A stretch of DNA of 64,000 bases from an uncultured Prevotellaceae bacterium. Lineage in GTDB: Bacteria; Bacteroidota; Bacteroidia; Bacteroidales; Bacteroidaceae. The DNA lies in the NCBI GenBank assembly GCA_902799765.1, contig CADCBZ010000012.1, positions 1 to 64,000 on the forward strand, read 5' to 3'. The position numbers were made by a program, and so were the translations under genes. The stretch's first letter is position 1. Every line of letters starts with the position of its first letter. The notes under the pieces were generated by a model. The model was given only the letters and a program-made list of their open reading frames with translations. It was not told the DNA's origin and did not search any database. Shown in pieces: positions 1 through 8,121 of this stretch.

Positions 1-1932
1 AGCCAACAGACTTGGGATGGCAGCGTGCGTCTCGTCGAGGTCGCGATCGCTCAGGATGATGTAGTTCACACCCTCATCCACACTCTCCTCGGCCTTCTTA
101 CAGAGGTCGTCGAGCGCCTGGCGCAGTCCGCTTTCACCCTGCGCGATTTCAAAGAGGATGGGCAACTTCTTGGTGTTGAAGCCCTTATAGCGGATATTAC
201 ATAATATATCGAGTTGTGTATTGGTCAAAACAGGTTGTGGCAGACGAACCATCTTGCAGTTCGAGGCATCAGGCGTCAGGATGTTCGTACCTACGGCGCC
301 GATGTACTCCGTGAGACTCATCACGAGTTCCTCGCGGATGGGGTCGATGGCAGGGTTCGTCACCTGTGCGAACTGCTGACGGAAGTAGTTGAACAGCACC
401 TGCGGACGATCTGAGATCACTGCCAGCGGGGTGTCGTTACCCATCGCTGCCACAGGCTCCTGACCTGCTGTCGCCATCGGGATGATCGTCTTGTCGATAT
501 CCTCCTGACCAAAGCCGAAGGTTACGAGCTTACCTTGCAGGTCGCTCACGCCATTATCCACCTTACGACCACTCTTCAGTTTCTCCAGCTGCACACGGTT
601 CTCGTTCAGCCACTCGCGATAAGGATGGGCCTTTGCCAACTGCTCCTTGATCTCGCCGTCGTAGTAGATCTTACCCTCCTGCGTATCAATCAGCAGGATC
701 TTTCCTGGCTGCAGACGACCTTTCGACACCACGTCGCCAGGCTCGAAGTCCATCACGCCCACCTCAGAGGCTACCACCATCATACCCTGTTTGGTGATGG
801 CGTAGCGACTGGGGCGCAAGCCGTTACGATCCAACATACCGCCTGCGTAGCGACCATCGCTGAACAGCAGGGCGGCAGGACCGTCCCACGGCTCCATCAG
901 GATGGAGTGATACTCGTAGAAAGCCTTCAGATCCTCGCTGATGGGGTTCTTGTCGTTGAAACTCTCTGGCACCAGGATGGCCATGGCCTGCGGCAGTGAG
1001 AGTCCGCTCATCATCAGGAACTCGAACACGTTGTCCAAGCTGGCAGAATCACTCATACCCTCCTGCACGATCGGACGCAGGTCCTTGATGTCACCCAGGG
1101 CCTCACTCGAGAGCACACTCTCACGAGCCTTCATCCAGCCGCGATTACCACGGATGGTGTTGATCTCGCCATTGTGAGCCAACAAACGGAAGGGCTGGGC
1201 CAACGACCACGTGGGGAATGTGTTTGTGCTGAAACGGGAGTGCACCAGCGCCAGTCCGCTTGTAAAGTAATCATTCGACAGATCAGGGAAATAGCGACGC
1301 AGCTGTCCGCTCGTCAACATACCCTTATAGATGATGTTCTTGTTCGACAGTGAACAGATATAGAAGTCCTTGTCCTTGATGCGATTCTCGATCCTCTTGC
1401 GTACCTTATATAATATACGCTCGAACACAGGCACATCCTCCTCAGATACACCTGTTACGAAAATCTGTTTGATGGCGGGTTCCACCTCACGGGCGGCTAC
1501 ACCCAGCACCTCAGGGTTCGTAGGAACCGTACGCAGATGCATCAGCTGCAGCCCCTCGCGCTCGATCTCCTCGATCATCACACTCAGGATCTCCTGCTGT
1601 GCCTTCTCGTCCTTGGGCAGGAACACCAGTCCTGTACCATACTTACCCTTCTCGGGTACGGGAATACCCTGAAGCAGAATAAACTCATGGGGAATCTGCA
1701 CCATGATGCCGGCACCGTCGCCAGTCTTGTCTCGCGTCTCAGCGCCGCGGTGCTCCATGTTTTCCAGCACTTTAAGGGCATTGTCCACCAACTCATGGCT
1801 CTTACCTCCGTGGATGTTCACCACCATTCCCACACCACAAGCGTCGTGCTCATAGTCAGGCTGGTAAAGCCCGTCATGTGTCTTTTGTGTCCTTTGTGCG
1901 CTCTTTGGTTGTTGAAGTTCGCAATGTGTCAT
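1..1932 (-). CDS. gltB: Glutamate synthase large subunit, N-terminal 644 residues (cut by window edge)
   Basis: Reading the minus strand from the ATG at 1932 gives an open frame that runs off the left edge after 644 codons, so the gene is partial. It encodes the class II glutaminase part and start of the central domain of the large glutamate synthase, which makes two glutamates from glutamine and 2-oxoglutarate. A short propeptide precedes HDACGVG, so Cys32 should become the N-terminal nucleophile after cleavage. MEHRGAE, HNGEINTIRGN, PWDGPAALLFSDG and DRNGLRPSRY are hallmarks of the family. No stop or frameshift is seen. A good promoter lies 42 bp upstream. It heads the nitrogen-assimilation region of the window. 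Confidence 0.96.
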   Translation of the reverse strand, partial: MTHCELQQPKSAQRTQKTHDGLYQPDYEHDACGVGMVVNIHGGKSHELVDNALKVLENMEHRGAETRDKTGDGAGIMVQIPHEFILLQGIPVPEKGKYGTGLVFLPKDEKAQQEILSVMIEEIEREGLQLMHLRTVPTNPEVLGVAAREVEPAIKQIFVTGVSEEDVPVFERILYKVRKRIENRIKDKDFYICSLSNKNIIYKGMLTSGQLRRYFPDLSNDYFTSGLALVHSRFSTNTFPTWSLAQPFRLLAHNGEINTIRGNRGWMKARESVLSSEALGDIKDLRPIVQEGMSDSASLDNVFEFLMMSGLSLPQAMAILVPESFNDKNPISEDLKAFYEYHSILMEPWDGPAALLFSDGRYAGGMLDRNGLRPSRYAITKQGMMVVASEVGVMDFEPGDVVSKGRLQPGKILLIDTQEGKIYYDGEIKEQLAKAHPYREWLNENRVQLEKLKSGRKVDNGVSDLQGKLVTFGFGQEDIDKTIIPMATAGQEPVAAMGNDTPLAVISDRPQVLFNYFRQQFAQVTNPAIDPIREELVMSLTEYIGAVGTNILTPDASNCKMVRLPQPVLTNTQLDILCNIRYKGFNTKKLPILFEIAQGESGLRQALDDLCKKAEESVDEGVNYIILSDRDLDETHAAIPSLLA

Positions 1933-1973
1933 ATTATCCTTACTTTTACTTACATTCTGTTTGAAAATCGCTG

Positions 1974-2005
1974 CAAAGGTATATCATTTTGCAATTATAA
2001 CCAAA
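1974..2005 (-). promoter_or_regulatory. Bacteroidetes promoter for gltB
   Basis: On the minus strand TTTG (2002-2005) is followed after 20 bp by TACCTTTG (1974-1981), matching the Bacteroidetes primary sigma consensus TTTG-N19/21-TAnnTTTG. The implied leader is about 35 nt. Confidence 0.75.
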
Positions 2006-2155
2006 TTATTGCTTACTTTTCTTACATAAAATTTTGCTCTTTTTGACATTTTGCTCAATTTTTATGCTTATTTCATTCATTTTGAAATCTATCGCATCCT
2101 TTCTCTTCTCCATACTTTACAGATTGTCATTTTTACAATTTTAATAGCATTCCGT

Positions 2156-2186
2156 TTTGTACTTCCCTATCTTTTTCGTACCTTTG
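2156..2186 (+). promoter_or_regulatory. Promoter immediately before the AlkD gene
   Basis: TTTG at 2156-2159, a 19-bp spacer and TACCTTTG at 2179-2186 match the Bacteroidetes consensus. The ATG is only 8 bp past the -7 box, so the mRNA would have a leader of roughly 5 nt or less. Confidence 0.75.
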
Positions 2187-2194
2187 CCATCGAA

Positions 2195-2956
2195 ATGATC
2201 ACAGCAAAGGAAATCATAAGCTATATGGAGTCGCTGCAGGATGATGCGCAGCGACAGATCCTCATGCGGTTCTTCAAGACAGGACCTGGCGAATATGGTG
2301 AGGGCGATCAGTTCCTCGGCCTGAAAGTGCCTCAGACGCGCGAGGTGGTGCGGGCCGTTCCCAAAGATTTCCCCTTGAGTGAAATCCCTGAGCTGCTGAA
2401 GAGCCCCTGGCATGAAGTCCGTCTCTGTGGACTGTTGATCCTCGTAGCGAAGTTCGAACGGTTGGCTACCAAACGACTGGAAAACGATGAGGCTGCCATT
2501 CGCAGTCGCGATGAGATCCTGACGCTGTATCTGCAATATGCCGAACAGGCCAACAACTGGGATCTCGTCGATCTCTCCGTCTCCAAGATCCTCGGCCACT
2601 GGCTCTTGCTGCCCTCAAATCTGGGCGACAGAGACTATAAGATAAAGGTATTAGACGAATTGGCCCAAAGCCCCTGCCTCTGGAAACAGCGCATGAGCAT
2701 CGTCTGTTCGTGGAAGACCTCGCAGATGGGCGACCCCTCGTGGTGCCTGCGCTATGCCGAGATCCACCTCCATCATTCCCACGACCTTATGCACAAGGCG
2801 GTGGGCTGGATGTTGCGCGAGATGGGCAAAAGGGTAGGGATGGACCTCCTTCGCGACTTCCTCAGCCAACATGCCCACGAGATGCCTCGCACGGCCCTCC
2901 GCTACGCCATCGAAAAGATGCCCGAACCAGAACGCCAGCACTGGATGCAGACTTAG
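2195..2956 (+). CDS. DNA alkylation repair protein (AlkD-like HEAT-repeat glycosylase)
   Basis: This 253-residue protein belongs to the AlkD family, all-helical HEAT-like repeat DNA glycosylases that remove alkylated purines. Seen here are the N-terminal FFKTGPGEYGEGDQFLGLKVPQTR signature (residues about 26-49), WHEVRLCGL, and the NNWDLVDLS stretch with the conserved Trp-Asp. The frame is open upstream to 2051, but that segment is AT-rich and contains the promoter, so the ATG at 2195 is preferred. An AlbA_2-domain gene follows 13 bp downstream and then an MGMT-type gene, which suggests a small alkylation-repair operon. Confidence 0.9.
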   Translation: MITAKEIISYMESLQDDAQRQILMRFFKTGPGEYGEGDQFLGLKVPQTREVVRAVPKDFPLSEIPELLKSPWHEVRLCGLLILVAKFERLATKRLENDEAAIRSRDEILTLYLQYAEQANNWDLVDLSVSKILGHWLLLPSNLGDRDYKIKVLDELAQSPCLWKQRMSIVCSWKTSQMGDPSWCLRYAEIHLHHSHDLMHKAVGWMLREMGKRVGMDLLRDFLSQHAHEMPRTALRYAIEKMPEPERQHWMQT

Positions 2957-2969
2957 CAGAAAATGACCC

Positions 2970-3623
2970 ATGGACGATAAGCGATACCTCCTCAGCCTGA
3001 TCCGTGAGGGCGAACATCAGCAACAGGACTTCAAATACCGTGTGGCTGATGCTTGCAAACTCGCCAAGTCGGTGTCGGCCTTTGCCAATACCGATGGCGG
3101 ACGACTGTTGATTGGCGTGCGCGACGACGGTCATCTGTCTGGCGTTCGGAGCGAGGAGGAAATCTACATGATGCACCAGGCGGCCTACAGATACTGCAAA
3201 CCTGAGGCCAGCATCAAATTTGATACCTATCACGTAACCCCGGATACGAGCAGTGGCGAACGGGGGCTCCGCACCATTGTCATGGCCACCGTTCCGCCTT
3301 CAACGAAACGTCCCGTCTGCGCCATCGACGAGACAGGACGCATGCGCGCGTACATTCGTATTAATGATGAGAACATCGTGGCCTCGCCAGTCCATCTGGC
3401 ACTCTGGCGCGAATCTCAGAAGTCTCAGGGCGTGATGCTAACCTACAACGATGATATCCGCCATCTGCTCGATGTGATTCAGGATCGGCTCACGCTGAAT
3501 CAGATCGTCCGTCTCTCCCGTCTGCCCCGTCATAAGGTCATCATCCTGATGGCCCGCCTCATCCGTTTCGGCACCCTCCACTGGGAATACACGGGCCAGC
3601 AATTCCTCTTTAGCCAACATTAA
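2970..3623 (+). CDS. AlbA_2 / Schlafen-type putative nucleic-acid-binding protein
   Basis: The 217-residue protein has an N-terminal AlbA_2 (divergent AAA-4/Schlafen-like) domain over about residues 10-135, with the typical FANTDGGRLLIGV core at 38-50. A C-terminal helical segment (about 148-217, LTLNQIVRLSRLPRHKVIILM) looks like a winged helix. Such proteins bind nucleic acid or act as regulators, and the exact role is unknown. It sits between two alkylation-repair genes, starts 13 bp after the first and ends directly against the next reading frame, so it is probably co-transcribed and may regulate or assist that repair. That role is inference. Confidence 0.8.
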   Translation: MDDKRYLLSLIREGEHQQQDFKYRVADACKLAKSVSAFANTDGGRLLIGVRDDGHLSGVRSEEEIYMMHQAAYRYCKPEASIKFDTYHVTPDTSSGERGLRTIVMATVPPSTKRPVCAIDETGRMRAYIRINDENIVASPVHLALWRESQKSQGVMLTYNDDIRHLLDVIQDRLTLNQIVRLSRLPRHKVIILMARLIRFGTLHWEYTGQQFLFSQH

Positions 3624-3689
3624 ATGCTGATAAGTAATGAACAAACTCTCGCAGAACATACAAGGTCCGACGACGGCGAAGAAGGGCGT

Positions 3690-4028
3690 ATGAAGGACTA
3701 TCCTGACAAAATGACGCCAGAACAGGCACGGACCTTTCGCGATGATGTATTGAACATTGTCAGCCAGATACCTCGCGGACGGGTGACGACATACGGCCAT
3801 ATCGCAGCCTTGACGGGCTGGCCAAGTCATTCACGTATGGTAGGCCGAACGCTCCGCTATACGCCAGGAGCCGAAGAATTGCCCTGTCATCGAGTGGTCA
3901 ACAAAGAAGGTCGCACAGCGCCAGGCTGGAGCCGCCAGCGCCCACTCTTAGAAGCCGAGGGCATCCACTTCAAACCCAACGGCCATGTTGACATGGCGCG
4001 ACATCTTTGGGAACCGCAATTGGAATAA
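3690..4028 (+). CDS. MGMT-family alkyltransferase, single-domain form with intact active-site Cys
   Basis: Translation from the ATG at 3690 gives 112 residues covering only the C-terminal DNA-binding domain of O6-alkylguanine transferases. IPRGRVTTYGHIA and GRTLRY contain the HTH and arginine-finger regions, and LPCHRVV holds the acceptor Cys66. Alkyltransferase-like proteins of this size usually have Trp instead (PWHR), so this one may still accept alkyl groups. Upstream ATG 3624 in frame would add 22 poorly conserved residues; 3690 is chosen because a GAAGGG purine stretch precedes it. It is last in the alkD-AlbA_2-MGMT set. Confidence 0.85.
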   Translation: MKDYPDKMTPEQARTFRDDVLNIVSQIPRGRVTTYGHIAALTGWPSHSRMVGRTLRYTPGAEELPCHRVVNKEGRTAPGWSRQRPLLEAEGIHFKPNGHVDMARHLWEPQLE

Positions 4029-4103
4029 AAGTCTTTTTGCGTGTCTATATCAGCGTCTTTGCCCAATCTGGAATATCTTCGGTGTATTGCTATAACTCAT
4101 TGC

Positions 4104-4271
4104 TTAATAAGCTGTAGCGGCCTGTTTGATCTCCTCAAAAAAACGTTCGGTTGCCTCACGGTTTGATTCGCGTGCTTCCTCGGCTGCCTCATGCATCAGC
4201 TGGGCAAGCATCTCGTCGGTGGGTTCCTCAAGACTCGTCAGACGATAATTATCAATGGGCTGTGGTGTCAT
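4104..4271 (-). CDS. Small conserved-looking hypothetical protein (55 aa)
   Basis: A 55-codon frame on the minus strand starts with ATG at 4271 (MTPQPIDNYRLTSLEE) and is strongly acidic and helical (EEPTDEMLAQLMHEAAEEAR). Codon use resembles the neighbours. TAAATTTG at 4299-4306 on the minus strand is a possible -7 box. It resembles small Bacteroidetes proteins of unknown function from memory, which I cannot verify here. The high Glu/Ala content suggests a single long amphipathic helix. Confidence 0.6.
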   Translation of the reverse strand: MTPQPIDNYRLTSLEEPTDEMLAQLMHEAAEEARESNREATERFFEEIKQAATAY

Positions 4272-4375
4272 ACGTTACAATTTTATTGATTTCGCTGGCA
4301 AATTTACGAATTCTTTTTCAAATATTGTCCGTTTTTACCATTAAAGATACAAAAAGCAGACAATTTACATTCTTA

Positions 4376-5011
4376 TTACATCGTATTTCTCACCCAGACC
4401 TTATGCGAGTGACCTCCTTTGGCGATGATGCCTGATGCTGGGTCAGACGTGATGCGCTTCAGGTCGCGAGAGGCCATCGAACGACTTACATGATTGGCTA
4501 TGGCATAGTCGCTCAGCGTGATATAGCCGCGCTCGCTAATCAGTTGGCGGGCGCGTTGCATACGCTGTTCGAGTGTAGAATCCGGACTCTCGAAACGCTG
4601 CACGCCTGGTTGGGCCCGCTCAAAAGTTGACTCGCTGTTAATGTCTTTTATCAGTTCTTGATCGACCTTAAAATTGATGCTCTTTGCACAGACATGACGG
4701 TAATTCTCCTTGTGTTTCAGTTCATCGCCAGAGGTTCCCGTCTTCTCGTCACTGAAGCCCAGTGAAAGCGAGAATACGCCGAGTCCGTCTATCTTCATGC
4801 TGTGACCGTTGGGCAATGCCGATTTCATGGCCACAGTCAGCCCGTCGAGCACGCCTCGGATAACGCCTTCGCTGAACGACGGCGAATAACTGTGTATCAA
4901 CTCCACCACCTTGTCGTAGTCGAACATTGTATAAATCTGCATCTTCGGGAACAGGGCGCTTTCGTCGTCTCCCATGCCATTCGGTAATTTTTGTAATACG
5001 TAACTTGCCAT
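4376..5011 (-). CDS. HU-like DNA-binding protein with C-terminal helix-turn-helix extension
   Basis: The 211-residue protein starts with a Bacteroidetes-type HU/IHF-like domain (about residues 1-125; VIRGVLDGLTVAMKSAL, SMKIDGLGVFSLSL). Unlike plain HU it continues through a linker into a winged-helix/HTH region (about 143-211; ERGYITLSDYAIANHVSRSMASRDLKRI) with a recognition-helix-like SRSMASRDL. It is probably a nucleoid-associated or locus-specific DNA binder. It is monocistronic and transcribed away from glnB. Its transcribed leader appears to contain the 21-bp tandem repeats at 5041-5103, which could be an autoregulatory binding site (inference). Confidence 0.8.
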   Translation of the reverse strand: MASYVLQKLPNGMGDDESALFPKMQIYTMFDYDKVVELIHSYSPSFSEGVIRGVLDGLTVAMKSALPNGHSMKIDGLGVFSLSLGFSDEKTGTSGDELKHKENYRHVCAKSINFKVDQELIKDINSESTFERAQPGVQRFESPDSTLEQRMQRARQLISERGYITLSDYAIANHVSRSMASRDLKRITSDPASGIIAKGGHSHKVWVRNTM

Positions 5012-5040
5012 CTTTCTATTATTTTTCTATTTCAAGTCCT

Positions 5041-5103
5041 GCAACTTATGTTTCAGGGCTTGCAACATATGTTTCAAAGCTTGAAATACATGTTTTAAAG
5101 CTT
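5041..5103. repeat. Three tandem 21-bp repeats in the HU-HTH leader
   Basis: Three successive 21-bp units start at 5041, 5062 and 5083 with the pattern GCAACwTATGTTTCArrGCTT; the third is more divergent and a partial fourth begins at 5104. Each holds a short palindrome around the centre (ACATATGT in the second unit). The array lies between the predicted start site and the ATG of the HU-HTH gene. The 21-bp phase equals two DNA helical turns. Confidence 0.8.
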
Positions 5104-5122
5104 GCAACAAAATTTCTCGCTG

Positions 5123-5130
5123 CAAAGATA
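5123..5130 (-). promoter_or_regulatory. -7 box of the HU-HTH gene
   Basis: TATCTTTG on the minus strand matches TAnnTTTG. It would start transcription near 5117, placing the whole 21-bp repeat array in a leader of about 105 nt. No good -33 TTTG is seen. Confidence 0.6.
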
Positions 5131-5384
5131 CAAAAAAGTTTTTTAATGGAAGAAAGTTTTTAGTAAGAAATGTGTTACTGGCTCTCCTTTGATATAGGTC
5201 AAGGATTATGTGTGCGTACACATGAAAGAAAGGTTTGACGATTTGTTACAAAACGGTGGGATTTTGGTGCAAAGTGTTGCAAAATGATAGGTTTCGCCTT
5301 TAAATACTTTACAATTTGTCAAATTCGGAAAGTTTTAACAAACAAATTGAAAGAAAAAATGAATGAATATCCATCAAAATGTCA

Positions 5385-5392
5385 TACCTTTG
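5385..5392 (+). promoter_or_regulatory. -7 box upstream of glnB
   Basis: TACCTTTG fits the Bacteroidetes -7 consensus and lies about 60 bp before the glnB start. No clear -33 element is present, which fits an activated promoter. The remaining 5131-5384 stretch is AT-rich and shows nothing else I can name. Confidence 0.6.
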
Positions 5393-5451
5393 CACTCGTA
5401 AACAGGTTACAATAATCATTAATTATTAATAAGGTAAAAAGAAGAAAGCGT

Positions 5452-5799
5452 ATGAAAAGGATTGAAGCAATCATCCGTAAGACGAAGTTCGAGGATGTAA
5501 AAGAAGCACTGCTGCAGTCGGACATCGACTGGTTTGAGTACCACAACGTGCACGGCATCGGTCAGAGTCGTCAGGAGCGAATCTATCGTGGTGTGCAGTA
5601 CTCAACGGACGTGATTGAGCGCGTAGCCCTGACGATCGTTTGCCGTGATCCCCTGGTGGAGCCCACGGTGAAGGTGATCCTCAAGGTGGCACACACAGGC
5701 GAAGTGGGCGATGGCCGTATCTTCGTGAGTGACATGATCGACACATGGAGTATTCGCACCGGCGAGAATGGTGATACCGTACTTCGAGACAAGAAGTAA
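5452..5799 (+). CDS. glnB: P-II family nitrogen regulatory protein
   Basis: The 115-residue protein is a P-II signal transducer that senses ATP/ADP and 2-oxoglutarate and controls ammonium transport and nitrogen enzymes. MKRIEAIIRKTKFEDVKEAL is the typical N-terminus. The T-loop RGVQYSTDVIERV carries Tyr50 at the position uridylylated in E. coli GlnB (Tyr51). VGDGRIFVSDM is the B-loop region. It lies 48 bp before the ammonium transporter, the usual glnK-amtB pairing, so it probably gates that channel. Length and motifs are normal. Confidence 0.95.
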   Translation: MKRIEAIIRKTKFEDVKEALLQSDIDWFEYHNVHGIGQSRQERIYRGVQYSTDVIERVALTIVCRDPLVEPTVKVILKVAHTGEVGDGRIFVSDMIDTWSIRTGENGDTVLRDKK

Positions 5800-5847
5800 A
5801 GGTAATAGGGTAAAAAAGTAAAAGGATAATAACAACGCAAACACAAA

Positions 5848-7091
5848 ATGATTATGAACGAAATTGGATTATCACTCGATACTGTATGGATGCTATTGGC
5901 AGCCATGTTGGTTTTCTGGATGCAGCCGGGCTTTGCTTTACGCGCGGTAAAAACACGGCCAACATCCTGATGAAGAACTTTGTGGACTTCATGTTTGGCT
6001 CTTTGCTGTTCTTCTTCTTGGGCTTCGGCTTTATGTTTGGCAGCGAGGGCGCAGGTTTCATTGGCGCACCCAACTGGGGCGACCTCAGTTTCTATTCAAG
6101 CGATCTGCCTGTAGAGGGTTTCCTGATCTTCGAGACGGTGTTCTGTGCTACCTCTGCCACCATCGTGAGTGGTGCAATGGCTGAGCGCACGAAGTTCTCG
6201 ATGTATCTCGTCTATAGTGCTGTGATCTCACTGTTTATCTACCCCATTGAGGGTCACTGGACCTGGGGCGGTGGTTGGCTTTGCAGCGATGCTGCCGACG
6301 GCTTTATGATGACCACCTTCGGTGATGTGTTCCACGATTTTGCAGGTTCTGCCATCGTGCATAGCGTAGGTGGTGTGCTGGCCCTGATCGGTGCCCTGGC
6401 ACTGGGTCCACGTATTGGCAAGTATGCGAAGGACGGTAAGAGCCGCGCTATCCCTGGTCACAACCTGACGATTGCCGCTCTGGGTGTGTTTATCCTCTGG
6501 CTCGGCTGGTTCGGCTTCAACCCTGGTTCTCAGCTGGCTGCCTCTGGTGAGGTGAACCGTATCGCGATCTCTCACGTGTTCCTGACCACGAACCTGGCCG
6601 CTGCTGCAGGTGGTGTGGCTACGATGTTCCTTACTTATATCAAGTATGGCAAGCCTTCACTCTCACTGACGCTCAACGGCGTGCTGGCAGGACTGGTGGG
6701 TATCACCGCTGGCTGTGACATCGTTTCGCCCGTAGGTGCTATCATTATCGGATTCGTCTGTGGTATCGTGCTGGTTTATTCTATCGAGCTGATCGACCAC
6801 AAGTTGCATATCGACGATCCCGTTGGTGCTTCTTCAGTACACGGCGTCTGTGGTATCCTGGGTACACTGATGACAGGTCTGTTGTCAACCACTAACGGTG
6901 CCTTCTACGGCTTCGGTTGGGGATTCTTCGGTGCACAGGCTTTCGGTGTCCTCGTGATCGACCTCTGGGCTGCAGTCTGCGGATTCATCCTGTTCTATGG
7001 TATTAAGAAGATCCATGGTCTGCGTGTGGATGCCCGTATCGAGGAGGAAGGACTGGATATTTACGAACACGGCGAGGCTTGTTACAACTGA
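5848..7091 (+). pseudogene. amtB: Ammonium transporter AmtB, frameshifted in the first membrane helix
   Basis: The correct N-terminus starts at ATG 5848 (SLDTVWMLLAAMLVFWMQPGFAL) but reaches a stop at 5968-5970. The rest of the protein (RGKNTANILMKNF to the end at 7091) lies in another frame. Homologues have VEAGFT between PGFAL and RGKN. Here that DNA is missing, consistent with loss of 16 bp between two GCTTTA copies, one copy remaining at 5935-5940. An alternative start at 5886 opens the downstream frame but replaces helix 1 with unrelated residues. Everything after residue 40 looks intact, including the pore-lining helices. It is either a real inactivation or an assembly error. Confidence 0.85.
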
Positions 7092-7154
7092 TTGTATATC
7101 TTTATAATGTTAATAGAGTAGTTAATAATGTATTAATTTAAAAGATTGGTAACT

Positions 7155-7868
7155 ATGAAGAAGATTGTTTTATTTGCATTGGGTTTGGTCGCAGTGGCGA
7201 CCGCCCATGCACAGGATGAGAAAGAGAAAGTGGAAACGACGGTAGCGGCCGACTTTGTGACTCAGTATATCTGGCGTGGTCTGGATTGTGGTAATATCTC
7301 CGTACAGCCTACACTCGGCATCGGCTATAAAGGTCTGTCGCTTTCGGCTTGGGGAAGCGTGGGATTCACCTCTACTGACACGAAGGAGTTTGACCTGACG
7401 CTCGCCTTTACCACAGGTGGTTTCAACATCGGTATCACGGACTACTGGTTCAATACCGGTGGCGACGAGCCGGATAACCGTTATTTCAAATACGATGCCC
7501 ACTCAACGAATCACGTGTTTGAGGCCAACATCGGCTATGACTTCGGCGTGCTCAGTTTACAATGGTTTACAAATTTCGCTGGTAACGATGGTTTCAATAA
7601 GAACGGCAAGCGCGCCTACAGCAGTTATGCAGAGGTGGCAGTGCCATTCAAGCTGGTGACGGTTGACTGGACAGCAACGGCTGGTGTCGTGCCTTATTAC
7701 ACCACTTTTTATGATACAACGGGTTTCGCCGTTACAAACCTGTCGCTGAGAGCTGACAAGGAGATCAAGATTACTGATAAGTTCTCAGTACCCGTATTCG
7801 GACAGGTGGTGGCTAACCCATCCTCACAGAAGGCATACCTGGTCTTCGGGTTTACGCTGCGCCCATAA
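7155..7868 (+). CDS. Outer-membrane beta-barrel protein of the nitrogen operon
   Basis: The start is the ATG at 7155. A signal peptide (KKIVLFALGLVAVATAHAQ) is followed by about 215 residues of alternating aromatic and hydrophobic strands (VTQYIWRGLD, ISVQPTLGIGYKGLSLSAWGS) ending in the barrel-like LVFGFTLRP. The N-terminal VTQYIWRG motif resembles TorF-type putative porins. It lies 63 bp after amtB and before a terminator, so glnB-amtB-barrel look like one transcript. It may let ammonium or small nitrogen compounds through the outer membrane, which is inference from context. Confidence 0.8.
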   Translation: MKKIVLFALGLVAVATAHAQDEKEKVETTVAADFVTQYIWRGLDCGNISVQPTLGIGYKGLSLSAWGSVGFTSTDTKEFDLTLAFTTGGFNIGITDYWFNTGGDEPDNRYFKYDAHSTNHVFEANIGYDFGVLSLQWFTNFAGNDGFNKNGKRAYSSYAEVAVPFKLVTVDWTATAGVVPYYTTFYDTTGFAVTNLSLRADKEIKITDKFSVPVFGQVVANPSSQKAYLVFGFTLRP

Positions 7869-7883
7869 TCTTACCAGGTTGAC

Positions 7884-7925
7884 CCCCTCTTCTGCTTCAC
7901 GCAGGGGAGGGGACTTCTTTTTTTT
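7884..7925 (+). terminator. Intrinsic terminator of the glnB-amtB-barrel operon
   Basis: CCCCTC-TT-CTGC (7884-7895), loop TTCAC, then GCAG-GG-GAGGGG (7901-7912) forms a 12-bp stem with two T-G wobbles. A T-rich tail follows. Confidence 0.85.
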
Positions 7926-8080
7926 AATGAAATGACAATTTGTAGCAGTTTGATAGGTTTTGAGGTCAAAATGATAACAAAAAGAAACTAATTGTCGTTG
8001 TATAATTTGCAAAATGATAGTTGTGCAAGTTTTTAACAATCATAACGAAAGTAAAATTCGTTTTTTCGATAAAAATGCAT

Positions 8081-8088
8081 TAATTTTG
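8081..8088 (+). promoter_or_regulatory. -7 box upstream of pyrG
   Basis: TAATTTTG matches TAnnTTTG. The weak TTCG at 8057-8060 is 20 bp upstream. The leader would be about 30 nt and contains AAGAAGG. Confidence 0.6.
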
Positions 8089-8121
8089 CAGCCAAAATTG
8101 AAAAGAAGGTAAAAAGAGAAC

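Noticed and set aside
1537..2046. Plus-strand frame of 169 codons over gltB
   Set aside because: It lies antisense to highly conserved gltB sequence and its promoter and has no recognisable product.
3690..4028. Alkyltransferase-like (ATL) protein lacking activity
   Set aside because: Size fits ATL, but the acceptor Cys is present (PCHR), so inactivity is not supported.
5027..5221. Minus-strand frame with ALKHxLQ heptad repeats
   Set aside because: The heptads are a by-product of the 21-bp DNA repeat in the HU-HTH leader; the frame has no good start context and spans the predicted promoter.
5886..7091. Full-length AmtB starting at 5886
   Set aside because: The first ~18 residues would be unrelated to AmtB helix 1 while the correct helix is encoded in another frame just upstream, so the frame is the tail of a broken gene.
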